Shown: positions 53,785-63,496, numbered from the stretch's first letter. The stretch is DNA of 64,000 nt from Brevibacillus brevis NBRC 100599 (GCF_000010165.1 NC_012491.1:2611501-2675500), one strand, 5' to 3'. The notes: generated by a model from the sequence alone, not told the origin. Made by a program: numbers and translations.

Positions 53785-53854
53785 ACTGGTATGAAACAAC
53801 CCTTCGCCCACATAAAACAGTACAGGTAGGTGCAAAAAGGGGGAGGGAAGCAGG

Positions 53855-54748
53855 TTGTTTACTCGTATCAACAGGTTGGCAATTGAGCTGCCAGAGCCGG
53901 CTTATGGTGATGCCAACGCTGCTGCGGCCGTCCAGGAGCTATTGGGCGGTCGTTTTGGTGAGATGTCAACGCTAAACAATTATTTGTTCCAATCCTTCAA
54001 CTTTCGTGGAAAGAGCAAGCTGAAGCCTTTTTATGACTTGGTCGCCAGCATTACAGCGGAAGAAGTCGGGCATGTGGAGCTGGTCTCCAATGCAATCAAT
54101 TTGTGCATGAAAGGCATTACGCGACCGGGGGACCCTGATACAACTCCACTGAATAACGGCTTGAATAAGCGCAATACGTACCATTTTATTGCGACCGCAC
54201 AAACCGCCATGCCAGGAGACTCCATGGGAAAATCATGGACAGGGGATTACGTATTTTCGAGCGGGAATCTGGTGCTTGATCTTTTGCACAACTTTTTTCT
54301 CGAGTGTGGGGCGCGAACTCACAAGATGAGGGTGTACGAAATGACGGATCATCCCACAGCCCGGGCCATGATCGGTTACTTGCTCGTCAGAGGGGGCGTC
54401 CATATCGTAGCGTACGCCAAAGCGTTGGAGATCGCTACGGGTGTGGATATGACGAAAATGCTGCCTGTTCCCAATCTGGATAACACACAATTCGATGCGA
54501 CTCACCCGTATATCGCGATGGGATTGAATCGCAAGCTGTTTACGTTCAGCTATCAGGACTATCAGGATATTGCCATGATTTGGCGCGGCCCGTTGCCTGA
54601 TGGTGGAACAGCAGAAGTCATTCAAGGCGTCCCGGATGGCGGCCCAGTTCCGGATTTAGATGAACTGCCAGAAGAATTTGCACCAGGTGTATCGCGGGAA
54701 GACTTTATGAAAATCGCGGAACGCTTGCAAAGGTCAGCGGGGATGTAG
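53855..54748 (+). CDS. Manganese catalase (non-haem)
   Basis: 297 aa from TTG after GGAGGG. Four-helix ferritin-like core with Mn ligands: GGRFGEMSTLNNYL (Glu), SITAEEVGHVELV (Glu, His, about 67-78), the ECGARTHKMRVYEMTDHP helix and VRGGVHIVAY (His). Dismutates hydrogen peroxide. Similar to YdbD and the CotJC coat catalase. Ends ..AERLQRSAGM. Followed by a terminator. Confidence 0.93.
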   Translation: MFTRINRLAIELPEPAYGDANAAAAVQELLGGRFGEMSTLNNYLFQSFNFRGKSKLKPFYDLVASITAEEVGHVELVSNAINLCMKGITRPGDPDTTPLNNGLNKRNTYHFIATAQTAMPGDSMGKSWTGDYVFSSGNLVLDLLHNFFLECGARTHKMRVYEMTDHPTARAMIGYLLVRGGVHIVAYAKALEIATGVDMTKMLPVPNLDNTQFDATHPYIAMGLNRKLFTFSYQDYQDIAMIWRGPLPDGGTAEVIQGVPDGGPVPDLDELPEEFAPGVSREDFMKIAERLQRSAGM

Positions 54749-54770
54749 ATGGAATGGAAAAGCACGAAAA

Positions 54771-54812
54771 AAGTGACCAGTCCGCAATGGCATGCAGATT
54801 GGTCACTTGTTC
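54771..54812. terminator. Terminator between Mn-catalase and xerS-like gene
   Basis: AAGTGACCA pairs with TGGTCACTT. Confidence 0.75.
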
Positions 54813-54825
54813 TTGTTCAGCAATA

Positions 54826-55938
54826 TTACGTCGTTCGATTCACAGCCTTGCCCAAAGCATCTTCTAATACATGGGCATACTGCATCGTCGTTTCGATTTT
54901 GGAGTGCCCCAGCTGTGCTTGGAGCTGATGGGGGTCTGGATTCAAGCGGAGAAACTGTGTAGCAAAGCTGTGACGAAGCTTATGGACAGACAAATCGGGA
55001 ATGCCGAATGCTTTCGCGTACTTTTTGACCAGCTTTTGTACAGATCGTACTTCGATGCGATGCCCATTCGGATTGGCAGGGGAGACAGCGAGAAAAACAG
55101 CGTCCTCTTGCGGTTCGGGATTGTATTTGTCACGCAGCTGCAAGTATTTGGCTAAGTGCTCTTTGCCCCAGTCACTAAAAAAGGGAGCGTCCTCTTTCTT
55201 TCCTTTGCGAATCAATTTCAACTGGTTTTTTTCCATAATAATGTCGGATAGATCGAGACTGACGATCTCTGAAACACGGAAACCACCGGAGAGAATCATC
55301 GCGATCAAGGCAGTATCCCGGTCGCGGTTTTGCATGTGATACTGCTTCTTTTTTTCCGTATCGCAATGAGCCAAATATCCGTTGTAGACAAAATCAACGA
55401 ACTGATAGATTTCGTCGTCTATCAGGATTTTTGCCCGAATGGCGTGGGCGCGTGCGAGGGGAGTCAGCTCCGTGATCTCCAGCTCGATTTTGGCGAGTAC
55501 ATTCCGCGTCAAATACGATTCCCCATTCTCATCCTCAGCGAGGGCAGACAAGTAATGAAAAAGCGATTTCAGGCTCGATATTTTTCTGCTGATCGTGCGG
55601 TCACTGTACTCTTTCTTCGCGCTTTTGGTAGGGTTCGAGAGCAAAGCAGATCGCTCATACAGATGCGACTCCTGCAAGTATAATATGTAGCTTTCTACCG
55701 TTTCCTTCCTTAAGTCATTCAAATCGCTTAACGGAATGTCCTTCATATCCGATGCAGTACTCAATCCTTCTGTCATCATCCAGCGAAAGAAAAAGGAGAA
55801 ATCGCGCAGGTATCCAAGTAAGGTGGAGGGTGAGTTCTTTTTTGCTTTTTTATGCTCAATAAACTTTTCGACATACCATGGGTAGGAGCCCACTGTTTGC
55901 AAAAGCTGCAAGGCATCGCGCTGTTTGGTAACGGACAT
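54826..55938 (-). CDS. XerS-like tyrosine recombinase
   Basis: 370 aa from the ATG at 55938 after GGTGGTGA. N-terminal SAM-like core-binding domain (about 15-160) and catalytic domain with Arg in GGFRVSEIVSLD (about 235-246), HKLRHSFATQFL (His/Arg) and LGHSKIETTMQYAHV (His, nucleophile Tyr). Length and the extended N-terminus match XerS, the single chromosome-dimer recombinase of streptococci, rather than XerC/D. Its upstream region carries a dif-like/LexA-like sequence. It is not next to phage genes, so it looks like a chromosomal recombinase. Confidence 0.88.
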   Translation of the reverse strand: MSVTKQRDALQLLQTVGSYPWYVEKFIEHKKAKKNSPSTLLGYLRDFSFFFRWMMTEGLSTASDMKDIPLSDLNDLRKETVESYILYLQESHLYERSALLSNPTKSAKKEYSDRTISRKISSLKSLFHYLSALAEDENGESYLTRNVLAKIELEITELTPLARAHAIRAKILIDDEIYQFVDFVYNGYLAHCDTEKKKQYHMQNRDRDTALIAMILSGGFRVSEIVSLDLSDIIMEKNQLKLIRKGKKEDAPFFSDWGKEHLAKYLQLRDKYNPEPQEDAVFLAVSPANPNGHRIEVRSVQKLVKKYAKAFGIPDLSVHKLRHSFATQFLRLNPDPHQLQAQLGHSKIETTMQYAHVLEDALGKAVNRTT

Positions 55939-55965
55939 GCTTTCACCACCAACATCTATTTGTAA

Positions 55966-55996
55966 TCGTATACGAACATATATTCTATCAAAAACC
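55966..55996 (-). promoter_or_regulatory. Dyad upstream of xerS-like gene (dif-like or LexA-like)
   Basis: On the minus strand GATAGAA-TATATG-TTCGTATACGA: imperfect arms around a 6-base centre, resembling a dif site layout (compare TAGAATATAT in B. subtilis dif). The complementary reading CGAACATATATTCT (55973-55986) is 12 of 14 like a CGAAC-N4-GTTCG SOS box. An inner palindrome TCGTATACGA is at 55966-55975. Confidence 0.4.
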
Positions 55997-56083
55997 AAAC
56001 GTTCTGGGAATTGCAAATTGAACAAGAAACCGTCATGATGGGGAGTGTGGATCGATGTTGGACAAGAACGGAGTGGATTTGTA

Positions 56084-56461
56084 GTGGCAACATGGGACTT
56101 ATCTCAGACGAAACATCATGTGCTGATTTGTAACGGTGGAAGCTGTATGCGCAAGGGGGGCGAAGAGGTTACCGTAGCGATACGCGAAGCGATTACCGAA
56201 TCAGGTTTGGATGACTATGTACATACAACTCGCACGCGTTGCAACGGACGCTGTGAGGACGCGTGCGTAATGATCGTGTACCCCGAGGGAATCTGGTATG
56301 AAAACGTGACACCAGAAGATGCACAGAAGTTGGTGGAAGAGCATTTTCAAAATGGCAGACCAGTAGAGTCCTTGATGACGCATCGCTTCGAAACGAACGG
56401 TTTTGTGCGTACGATAGACACCAAGCCCGGTATCTTAAAATCACAAAAGGCAAAAAAATGA
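56084..56461 (+). CDS. Thioredoxin-like [2Fe-2S] ferredoxin
   Basis: 125 aa from the GTG at 56084 after GGAGTGG. The four-plus cysteines lie in HVLICNGGSCMRKGG (about 13-27) and TRCNGRCEDACVMIVYPEG (about 52-70), the layout of thioredoxin-like ferredoxins such as those beside NuoE or HoxE-type proteins. It carries a 2Fe-2S cluster and acts in electron transfer; partner unknown. It is divergent from the xerS-like gene. Confidence 0.88.
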   Translation: MATWDLSQTKHHVLICNGGSCMRKGGEEVTVAIREAITESGLDDYVHTTRTRCNGRCEDACVMIVYPEGIWYENVTPEDAQKLVEEHFQNGRPVESLMTHRFETNGFVRTIDTKPGILKSQKAKK

Positions 56462-56577
56462 GGAAAAGGCCACGATCTGCTCATGAAGCGAGAGAGTGGT
56501 TTTTTCATTTTCAGGAGTCTACGATTTACGACAAAAGGAGAAAGTAGGAGAGATGGCATTATCGAAAGGAAAATGAT

Positions 56578-56591
56578 TGAAAGCGTTAACA
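56578..56591 (+). promoter_or_regulatory. CcpA cre box upstream of kbl-tdh
   Basis: TGAAAGCGTTAACA matches the cre consensus TGWAANCGNTNWCA at every defined position. It is about 160 bases before the kbl start, suggesting carbon catabolite repression of threonine degradation. Confidence 0.75.
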
Positions 56592-56752
56592 ATATGTCTT
56601 TGTGATATGGACGTTTTAAGTAAATGGTGGTAAAATGTCTGTAGATTAAGTTGATTTTATGCGAATTTTATCAAAATGATATGTCCATACAGTGTGAACA
56701 ATTGTTTTTGTAGAAGTTACTAATCGATGGCTGAATAATGGAGGGATTCTCG

Positions 56753-57946
56753 TTGGCGAGCAAAACACTTGAACATTTTTTACATGAAAATTTGGCAGAT
56801 TTGAAGAGCAAGGGACTGTACAACGTCATTGATCCATTGCAAAGCGCAAATGGTCCTGTCATTACGATTGCAGGAAAAGAACTGATCAACCTCTCCTCCA
56901 ATAACTATCTGGGCTTGGCTACTGATCAACGCCTTGTGGACGCTGCGATTGCAGCAGCAAGCAAATACGGCGTAGGTGCAGGGGCTGTTCGTACGATTAA
57001 CGGAACCTTGGACTTGCATGTGAAGCTGGAAGAAAAGCTCGCTGCCTTCAAGCATACGGAAGCTGCAATCGCTTACCAATCTGGCTTTAACTGCAACATG
57101 GCTGCGATCTCTGCTGTCATGGACAAGGACGATGCGATTCTTTCTGACGAATTGAACCACGCTTCCATTATTGATGGATGCCGCCTGTCTCGTGCACAAA
57201 TTATCCGTGTGAACCACTCCGATATCGATGACCTGCGTGCGAAAGCGAAGGAAGCAAAAGAATCCGGCAAATATAAAAAACTGATGGTCATTACTGACGG
57301 CGTATTTTCAATGGATGGCGATGTTGCCAAGCTGCCGGAAATCGTCGAGGTAGCCGAAGAATTTGACTTGATTACGTATGTAGACGATGCCCACGGCTCT
57401 GGTGTTCTCGGTAAAGGGGCAGGAACGGTTAAGCATTTTGGTCTGTCTGATAAAATCGACTTCCAAATTGGCACGCTTTCCAAAGCAATTGGCGTAGTAG
57501 GCGGTTATGTAGCGGGACGCCAAGAGCTCATCGACTGGCTCAAAGTACGCAGCAGACCTTTCCTGTTCTCGACTTCGCTGACGCCAGCGGATGTGGCTGC
57601 TTCCATTGCTGCGATCGATATTTTGATGAACAGCACCGAGCTGCACGACAAGCTGTGGGATAACGGACATTACCTGAAAAAAGGCTTGAAAGAACTCGGC
57701 TTCAATATCGGGGAGAGCGAAACGCCTATCACTCCTTGCATTATCGGAGACGAACAGCAGACTCAAGAATTCAGCAAGCGACTGTATGAAGAGGGCGTGT
57801 ACGCCAAAGCGATCGTGTTCCCGACTGTACCAAAAGGGACCGGCCGTGTACGGAATATGCCAACAGCGGCGCATAGCAAGGAAATGCTGGATCGTGCCCT
57901 TAGCATCTACGAAAAAGTTGGGAAAGAAATGGGGATCCTGAAATGA
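56753..57946 (+). CDS. kbl: Glycine C-acetyltransferase (2-amino-3-ketobutyrate CoA ligase)
   Basis: 397 aa from TTG (then [17 protein letters not shown]) seven bases after GGAGGG; ATG 56738 overlaps the ribosome site and is not used. PLP fold type I enzyme: [16 protein letters not shown] contains the Schiff-base Lys (about 242-257), with [21 protein letters not shown] at the start and [15 protein letters not shown] in the middle. Converts 2-amino-3-ketobutyrate plus CoA to glycine and acetyl-CoA. Coupled to tdh (overlap ATGA). Confidence 0.96.
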   Translation: MASKTLEHFLHENLADLKSKGLYNVIDPLQSANGPVITIAGKELINLSSNNYLGLATDQRLVDAAIAAASKYGVGAGAVRTINGTLDLHVKLEEKLAAFKHTEAAIAYQSGFNCNMAAISAVMDKDDAILSDELNHASIIDGCRLSRAQIIRVNHSDIDDLRAKAKEAKESGKYKKLMVITDGVFSMDGDVAKLPEIVEVAEEFDLITYVDDAHGSGVLGKGAGTVKHFGLSDKIDFQIGTLSKAIGVVGGYVAGRQELIDWLKVRSRPFLFSTSLTPADVAASIAAIDILMNSTELHDKLWDNGHYLKKGLKELGFNIGESETPITPCIIGDEQQTQEFSKRLYEEGVYAKAIVFPTVPKGTGRVRNMPTAAHSKEMLDRALSIYEKVGKEMGILK

Positions 57947-58905
57947 AAAAAATTCTGGTAACCGGGGCGTTAGGACAAATTGGTTCCGAGCTCATCATGA
58001 AACTACGCGATATTTACGGAGCGGATCAAGTCATCGCTACAGATATCCGGAAAAACGAAGAAGATCCTGTGGTGCAATCTGGACCCTTCGAAGTTCTTGA
58101 TGTCACAGACGGAAACCGGATGTTTGAGCTGGCGAAAAAACATGGCGTGGATACGATCATGCATTTGGCTGCGCTGTTGTCTGCAACAGCAGAAGCAAAG
58201 CCACTCTTGGCATGGAACCTGAACATGGGCGGGCTGGTAAACGCGCTGGAAGCAGCACGTGAGTTGAACTGCCAGTTCTTTACACCGAGCTCGATTGGTG
58301 CATTTGGTCCGACTACACCGAAGGACAACACACCGCAGGACACGATTCAACGCCCTACGACCATGTATGGGGTAAATAAAGTTTCAGGTGAGTTGCTCTG
58401 CGATTACTATCATCAAAAATTTGGGGTAGATACGCGCGGCGTGCGCTTCCCAGGTTTGATCTCGTATGTAGCGCCTCCGGGTGGTGGTACGACTGACTAC
58501 GCAGTAGATATTTACTACAAGGCGATCCAGCATGGAGCGTATACGTCCTACATCGGTAAAGGCACGTACATGGATATGATGTATATGCCTGATGCGTTGA
58601 ATGCGATTGTTTCCCTGATGGAAGCAGATGCCTCCAAGCTCATCCACCGCAACGCGTTCAACGTGACTGCGATGAGCATTGAGCCAGAAGATGTAGCAGC
58701 AGCGATCCGTAAACACATTCCTGAGTTTACACTTTCTTATGAAGTCGACCCTGTGCGTCAGGCGATTGCCGATAGCTGGCCGAACTCCATTGACGCTACG
58801 GCTGCCATGCAAGAGTGGGGCTTCAAAGCCGAGTACGACTTGGACAAAATGACTGAGGACATGCTCGCAAAACTGCGGGGAAAGCTACTCCAGCAAGTCG
58901 GATAA
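57943..58905 (+). CDS. L-threonine 3-dehydrogenase (SDR type)
   Basis: 320 aa. NAD-binding [11 protein letters not shown] (about 8-18), [12 protein letters not shown], Ser in TPSSIGAFG and YGVNK (Tyr/Lys, about 146-150) define an extended short-chain dehydrogenase rather than the zinc MDR Tdh. The pairing with kbl in one transcript fits the SDR-type threonine dehydrogenase, which makes 2-amino-3-ketobutyrate from threonine. With kbl this is the threonine-to-glycine route. Confidence 0.93.
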   Translation: MKKILVTGALGQIGSELIMKLRDIYGADQVIATDIRKNEEDPVVQSGPFEVLDVTDGNRMFELAKKHGVDTIMHLAALLSATAEAKPLLAWNLNMGGLVNALEAARELNCQFFTPSSIGAFGPTTPKDNTPQDTIQRPTTMYGVNKVSGELLCDYYHQKFGVDTRGVRFPGLISYVAPPGGGTTDYAVDIYYKAIQHGAYTSYIGKGTYMDMMYMPDALNAIVSLMEADASKLIHRNAFNVTAMSIEPEDVAAAIRKHIPEFTLSYEVDPVRQAIADSWPNSIDATAAMQEWGFKAEYDLDKMTEDMLAKLRGKLLQQVG

Positions 58906-59058
58906 ACGAATAGAGAAAAGGAAAATGTGCCACTTCTTCTTGTGCCGTGATGCGAGAGAGGTGGCCATTTTTTGTTTGTCCGTTCACATGCACGTTATCA
59001 GACTTTTGAATGCCTTTCCTGTTCTCTGGGTACATTATGAAAAGAGAGGGGGAAAATC

Positions 59059-59217
59059 ATGGATTTACCAAAAAACTTGCAGGACAACCATTTGAAGCAC
59101 GACGAAGAAGGACAAGTCATCCCAAATATACAGGACAACAAAGACAGTAGTAATGAAGAACGACCAATAGAAAGCTGGGGCTGGTCAAATAATACGGAGA
59201 AGGTTCGAGAGAGCTGA
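59059..59217 (+). CDS. Short acidic protein (52 aa), unknown
   Basis: ATG at 59059 follows GAGGGGG; frame reads MDLPKNLQDNHLKHDEEGQ and ends STNEKVRES-like (TEKVRES). Very polar, acidic and Asn-rich, without a hydrophobic core. It is followed directly by its own terminator, supporting a real transcript. No family recognised; small spore or regulatory proteins are possible. Confidence 0.6.
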   Translation: MDLPKNLQDNHLKHDEEGQVIPNIQDNKDSSNEERPIESWGWSNNTEKVRES

Positions 59218-59232
59218 CACCATGTAACAAAC

Positions 59233-59262
59233 AAAACCTTCCGGAATCCGGGAGGTTTTTCT
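59233..59262 (+). terminator. Terminator of the 52-aa protein gene
   Basis: AAACCTTCCGG pairs with CCGGGAGGTTT followed by TTT. Confidence 0.75.
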
Positions 59263-59279
59263 CGTACACACAAAGGGAA

Positions 59280-59304
59280 AACCGTCCGAACAAGGACGGT
59301 TATT
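59280..59304 (-). terminator. Terminator of the CotF-like gene
   Basis: AACCGTCC (59280-59287) pairs with GGACGGTT (59294-59301), just after the minus-strand stop. Confidence 0.7.
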
Positions 59305-59309
59305 GAGGC

Positions 59310-59864
59310 TTACAGGAGCATTTGTTGTTGCGGCTGGTAGGCATTAATCATCGTGTTCATTGTGTGATCGGCAAGCTGTGGAGCTTGGTAGTAGCCTTTG
59401 GCATTCATGTATTGCCAGGTTTCATAAGCCATTTGCTGGCATGCATTAGCGCCATTTACATGATATTGCCGGATACCTGGATCTACGCACTCAGCCGCCC
59501 AGAGCATGCCAATTGCCGAACCCGATTTATGCCAGTTCAGCATCAGGGTAGCAATCGTCATATCTGACAAGCGGGTTGGGTGTGGGTTGGGAGCAGCCAT
59601 CTGCGGGTTATTAAGACCTACTGCTGTAGGTTGTGCTACACGCAATTGAATAGGAGCTGGTGCAATGTTGAAGCCTTTTCCCTGCAAAAGGCTAATCCCT
59701 TGCTGGTAGGCGTTCATGATCATTTGCTGATGTCTGTTAATGATACCTGTTAATTGCGGGTCTTGTGCCATCTCGGCAAGTACTCCGTGCATTTCAATCG
59801 CGGCGTGTTTGGAGCGGAGTGCTTCTTGTGTTTCCAAAAACTCATGAGCAGCAAATCGTTGCAT
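59310..59864 (-). CDS. CotF-like spore coat protein
   Basis: 184 aa after AGGAGG. FAAHEFLETQEALRSKHAAIEMHG and the later ATLMLNWHKSGSAIGMLWAAE resemble coat F proteins, with a Gln-rich, Tyr-containing end (YQPQQQMLL). Two helix pairs form a ferritin-like bundle in this family. Made late in sporulation and assembled into the spore coat. A mother-cell promoter is expected but not resolved here. Confidence 0.85.
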   Translation of the reverse strand: MQRFAAHEFLETQEALRSKHAAIEMHGVLAEMAQDPQLTGIINRHQQMIMNAYQQGISLLQGKGFNIAPAPIQLRVAQPTAVGLNNPQMAAPNPHPTRLSDMTIATLMLNWHKSGSAIGMLWAAECVDPGIRQYHVNGANACQQMAYETWQYMNAKGYYQAPQLADHTMNTMINAYQPQQQMLL

Positions 59865-60018
59865 AATAGCCTCCTGTAATCGAATTGGGTTACTGTCAAC
59901 CTTTGATAGTGTTTGTATAGAATCAATGGATATTCAGGAAAAAATGGGGAAAGGATTGTCGCTGACTTGTTCGTGTGTAATGGCGAGCCCTTGCTCGTGG
60001 GCATTAGGCAAAGGGGTG

Positions 60019-60387
60019 CTAACTCACGTATTCCGCTGAGTATGAATTAAAGCCTGCATGTACTGAAAGTAACGTATTGGCATAGCCAACCAAACGATTG
60101 ACGGTCTCATCGACCACTGCGTAGACGAGCGGATGCAGAGTAGGGTCATGCAGTTTTGGGTCATCGAAAATCACGGTGGTGTTGATGAACACATCCCGAT
60201 TTCCAAACAGGTCGTAATGAATGAATACTTTCCCGCAAGCCCCTTCTGTCTGCGGATCTCGATATCCCGGCAAAAACAGATACCATTCTTCGGCTGTTGC
60301 AGAACGGAAATTTTTCGTGAATGTGAGACCTTGGATAGCTTCTTCTGTTTTTCTTTTTAATTCAGGGCTCATCAAAATATCTGGCAA
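60019..60387 (-). CDS. Hypothetical protein (122 aa)
   Basis: Start taken at TTG 60387, eight bases after AAGGAGG; longer forms from ATG 60435 or beyond are possible but lack ribosome sites. The protein has a compact mixed fold (LTFTKNFRSATAEEWYLFLPGYRDPQ..., FIHYDLFGNRDVFINTTVIF) without membrane or signal segments. No family recognised. Divergent from a 54-aa gene with about 130 bases between. Confidence 0.7.
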   Translation of the reverse strand: MPDILMSPELKRKTEEAIQGLTFTKNFRSATAEEWYLFLPGYRDPQTEGACGKVFIHYDLFGNRDVFINTTVIFDDPKLHDPTLHPLVYAVVDETVNRLVGYANTLLSVHAGFNSYSAEYVS

Positions 60388-60517
60388 GAACCTTTCCTCC
60401 TTCTGCTCCTTTTCAGTATGAAGAAAGGAGGGCATTCCCATGCAGAACACCAATGATTGTCTAATAATCGTTAAAAGGAGACAAACTACAGCTAACTTGC
60501 ATTCGGGAGGGATCATA

Positions 60518-60682
60518 TTGACTGAACAAAACAATCAGGAAGTAGAAAATAAAGAACTGAAAGTACTGGGGACGCACGCAGCAGGAAGCACCGATTTATT
60601 TGAGACCCGAAAAGCGTCAAAGGACGAAGTCGTCGAAGCGCCCAAGCATCCTGGCGGAGCGGGCTCATCCGGGACTTATTGA
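60518..60682 (+). CDS. Short hydrophilic protein (54 aa), unknown
   Basis: TTG at 60518, ten bases after GGGAGGG, starts MTEQNNQEVENKELKVLGT and ends PKHPGGAGSSGTY. Polar and Gly/Ser-rich at the end. Followed by a terminator. No family recognised. Confidence 0.55.
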   Translation: MTEQNNQEVENKELKVLGTHAAGSTDLFETRKASKDEVVEAPKHPGGAGSSGTY

Positions 60683-60700
60683 GAATTGCCTAGCACAACA

Positions 60701-60749
60701 AAAAGAAGCGCCTCTGCCACGGCTATCGCCGGACGCGGGCGCTTCTTTT
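60701..60749. terminator. Terminator
   Basis: AAAAGAAGCGCC pairs with GGGCGCTTCTTTT between convergent genes. Confidence 0.8.
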
Positions 60750-60757
60750 CATGAGTC

Positions 60758-62359
60758 TTACAGTTTTTCACGTGCATGTTTAAGGGTAATCGAATTGGCA
60801 ATGGCTGCCCACATATCCGTTGATTCAGAGCCAACGTACCAGTACGCCAGCCCACCCACTTGCCATTGCAGACTAGCCTGAGCCTTGAGCCCAATCGAAC
60901 GGCTTTCTTCCAGCCAAATTGTGTGCGTGACGCCTTGCTTTTGATACGTCGAACGGTATTGTCCAACTTTATCGTCCCACACTGTTTTTGCTCTGTATTG
61001 CGAGAGCAACTGGTAAGACTCAGGGATGCTGATATCTGTTGACTTCAATGTTCCATTCGATTGGTACCAGTCGCGCGTGTAAAGAGGCATTCCGACGATC
61101 AGCTTTTGGGTCGGAACCTCGTCAAGCAGATCGGTAATGACTTTCGTAAACCAAGGCAAGGATGCTACGGAGCCTGCTTCTGACCCACCTACCCAATGCT
61201 CTTCATAGGCCATGACTACCAAATAATCCGCATACTTTGCTAATTTGGCAAAATCGAAAGGATCGCTCCAGTCTGAATCACCATCAGGCGGAATATCTAC
61301 AGATAGGACAGTGCCTTTTGCGTGAAGAGCAGTCGCGAGCTCCTGAATAAACAAGGTGAAGTTGTTGCGATCCGCAGGGGAGAACCCTTCAAAATCGATG
61401 TTAATCCCATTTAGGTGGTATTGATCAATGAACGAAGAAAGCTTTTGCACGGCTGCTTTTCGTTTATTCGGATCGGACAGCATGGCGTGAGTAGCATCAG
61501 GATCAAATTTATTCCCGAAAAGCGGCCACACCTGCTTGCCATTTGCATGTGCCCATTGGACAAGGGAAGTATCCGTAGAGTCGCTAATCGTTCCGTCTTT
61601 TTGCAGGAAGTACCAACGTGGAGATAGTGTATTGACTCCGCTATTCTTGACTTGTGCGATGAACTCCTCTGTCGTGGATTGGTATTGCCATCCGAGAGAG
61701 ACAAGCGACTTTGCTGTAACGTTTTGCTTCTTCAGATTCTCCTGAATTCGATACAAAATAACAGCGGTTTCTTCTCTCGAGAGTGCGTGAGTCGGGCGGA
61801 AGTAGCCATTGTAGCCAACCAACCAATTTTTTTGCATGGCGTGGCTGACTGAGGCGCGTGCCCAGCTCGAAATCGCATTGGCATCCTTCACGGACAACTG
61901 GTAAGAAGACGAAATGCTTTGTTCCAGTGCGCGTACGAGAAATGCAGCGGCCTCTTCGCGAGAGATTGTCTGGTTCGGAGCAAAAGAAGTAGGACCGATG
62001 CCATTCGCGATGCGAAGTCCAGCAGCAGCTTGTACGTACCCGTATGCCCAAGAGTTTTTCGGAACATCCGAGTAGGATGCGACGTTGCTGACCACCGGTT
62101 TCATACCGAGCGTTCGTGTGAGCATCGCGACAAACTCAGCACGCGTCACCGGGCGAGTTGGGTGAAAGTACCCGTTTTCATCGCCGGAGATGACACCTGC
62201 CGCTTGTAGCGAACGGATTTGCTCTATCGCATAGCTGTTTGCGATATCTTTTAAATTTTTCGTCGAGGCTGTGGATGCTGGGACTCCTATGGCAAAAGAG
62301 AGACCGTACACCAGAAAAGCCAAGGAGACTAACCAGATATGTATCTTTTGTTTATTCAT
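60758..62359 (-). CDS. Secreted SLH-domain glycoside hydrolase family 18 protein
   Basis: 533 aa from the ATG at 62359 (ATG 62362 directly precedes it; weak GGATG ribosome site). Sec signal peptide (about 1-32). Three SLH modules (about 35-215: VTRAEFVAMLTRTLGM, ISREEAAAFLVRAL, LSREETAVILYRI) bind the S-layer or wall polymer. The C-terminal GH18 domain (about 225-530) has the catalytic strand LNGINIDFEGF with the acid Glu and substrate residues YTRDW and WLEESRSIGLKAQ. Resembles spore/cortex-type GH18 proteins such as YaaH or YdhD more than chitinases. Surface-anchored glycan hydrolase. Confidence 0.9.
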   Translation of the reverse strand: MNKQKIHIWLVSLAFLVYGLSFAIGVPASTASTKNLKDIANSYAIEQIRSLQAAGVISGDENGYFHPTRPVTRAEFVAMLTRTLGMKPVVSNVASYSDVPKNSWAYGYVQAAAGLRIANGIGPTSFAPNQTISREEAAAFLVRALEQSISSSYQLSVKDANAISSWARASVSHAMQKNWLVGYNGYFRPTHALSREETAVILYRIQENLKKQNVTAKSLVSLGWQYQSTTEEFIAQVKNSGVNTLSPRWYFLQKDGTISDSTDTSLVQWAHANGKQVWPLFGNKFDPDATHAMLSDPNKRKAAVQKLSSFIDQYHLNGINIDFEGFSPADRNNFTLFIQELATALHAKGTVLSVDIPPDGDSDWSDPFDFAKLAKYADYLVVMAYEEHWVGGSEAGSVASLPWFTKVITDLLDEVPTQKLIVGMPLYTRDWYQSNGTLKSTDISIPESYQLLSQYRAKTVWDDKVGQYRSTYQKQGVTHTIWLEESRSIGLKAQASLQWQVGGLAYWYVGSESTDMWAAIANSITLKHAREKL

Positions 62360-62508
62360 CATACATCCAGTATAAGGAGGGAGAACCATTCTTTCATTGG
62401 TCAGATTTTGGTAGAAACCTAGCAGGGGTGCCCGAACTCTTTTTCAGGAAATACAATATGATATGATGGAGGAATAAAAATAGAGAGAATGAAGCGAGGC
62501 GGAGAGAA

Positions 62509-63477
62509 ATGGAAGACGTACTGATTGTAGGCGGTGGGCCTTGTGGACTGGCAGCGGCCATTGCCTGCAAACGAGCTGGACTTGATCCCATCATTATTGA
62601 AAAAGGGTCGCTTGTCCATTCGATTTATCGCTACCCGACCTATATGATTTTTCATAGCACACCAGATTTACTGGAAATCGGAGGTGTCCCTTTTGCAACG
62701 GCGAACGACAAACCGACTCGACAAGAGGCACTCAATTACTATCGACTGGTAGCAGCGCGAGAAAAATTGCGCGTGAACGTATATGAAACGGTAACGGAAG
62801 CGAAGAAAACACCAGAAGGCTTCCAGATTACGACTACGGACCGTTTCACCAAAACCCATACGTATGAAGCGAAAAACTTGGTGATCGCCACAGGTTACTT
62901 TGACAATCCAAATCGGTTGCAGGTCCCAGGCGAAGAGCTGCCAAAGGTTTCGTCCTTTTATAAGGAAGCACATCCGTATACAGGGATGAAAGTAGCGGTA
63001 GTAGGGGGGAACAACTCTGCCGTAGACGCGGCGATGGAGCTGGAGCGGGCAGGTGCAGAGGTAACGGTGATTTGCCGCCGAACGGAGCTATCTGACAAGG
63101 TCAAGGCATGGACAAGACCTGTTTTTGAGAGTCTGATCAAAAAAGGACGCATCCATATGCTGTTTGGTGCAACCGTCGAGAGCATTGAGGAACGTTCCAT
63201 TAGGGTGAGGATGGGCGATGAAGTCATTACGCTTGCCAATGACCATGTATTTTCTTTGATTGGATACCGTCCGGATCGTACCTTCCTTCATTCGTTAGGA
63301 GTTATGATTGACGAGGAAACGGGAATCCCAGCACATCATCCTGAGACAATGGAGACGAACATCCCAGGACTCTATATCGCGGGAGTCATTGCGGCGGGCC
63401 GTCACGCGAACGCCATTTTTATCGAAAATGGAAGGTTTCATGGTGAAGGTATCGCCCGCCACATTGCCTCTCACTAA
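62509..63477 (+). CDS. YpdA-type bacillithiol disulfide reductase
   Basis: 322 aa. FAD-binding GGGPCGLAAAIACKRAGL (about 8-25), the conserved Cys14 in GGPCG used by YpdA/Bdr, NADPH-binding VVGGNNSAVDAAMELERAGAEVTVICR and end motif GLYIAGVIAAGRHANAIFIENGR. Reduces bacillithiol disulfide with NADPH, part of the low-molecular-weight thiol redox system. No ribosome-strength doubt: ATG follows AGGCGGAGAG. Confidence 0.92.
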   Translation: MEDVLIVGGGPCGLAAAIACKRAGLDPIIIEKGSLVHSIYRYPTYMIFHSTPDLLEIGGVPFATANDKPTRQEALNYYRLVAAREKLRVNVYETVTEAKKTPEGFQITTTDRFTKTHTYEAKNLVIATGYFDNPNRLQVPGEELPKVSSFYKEAHPYTGMKVAVVGGNNSAVDAAMELERAGAEVTVICRRTELSDKVKAWTRPVFESLIKKGRIHMLFGATVESIEERSIRVRMGDEVITLANDHVFSLIGYRPDRTFLHSLGVMIDEETGIPAHHPETMETNIPGLYIAGVIAAGRHANAIFIENGRFHGEGIARHIASH

Positions 63478-63496
63478 GAGCAGTAGCCGCTATTAA

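Noticed and set aside
59007..59038. TGAATG ... CATTATG resembling a sporulation sigma-G promoter before the 52-aa gene
   Set aside because: Spacer is 20 bases, longer than normal for sigma-F/G.
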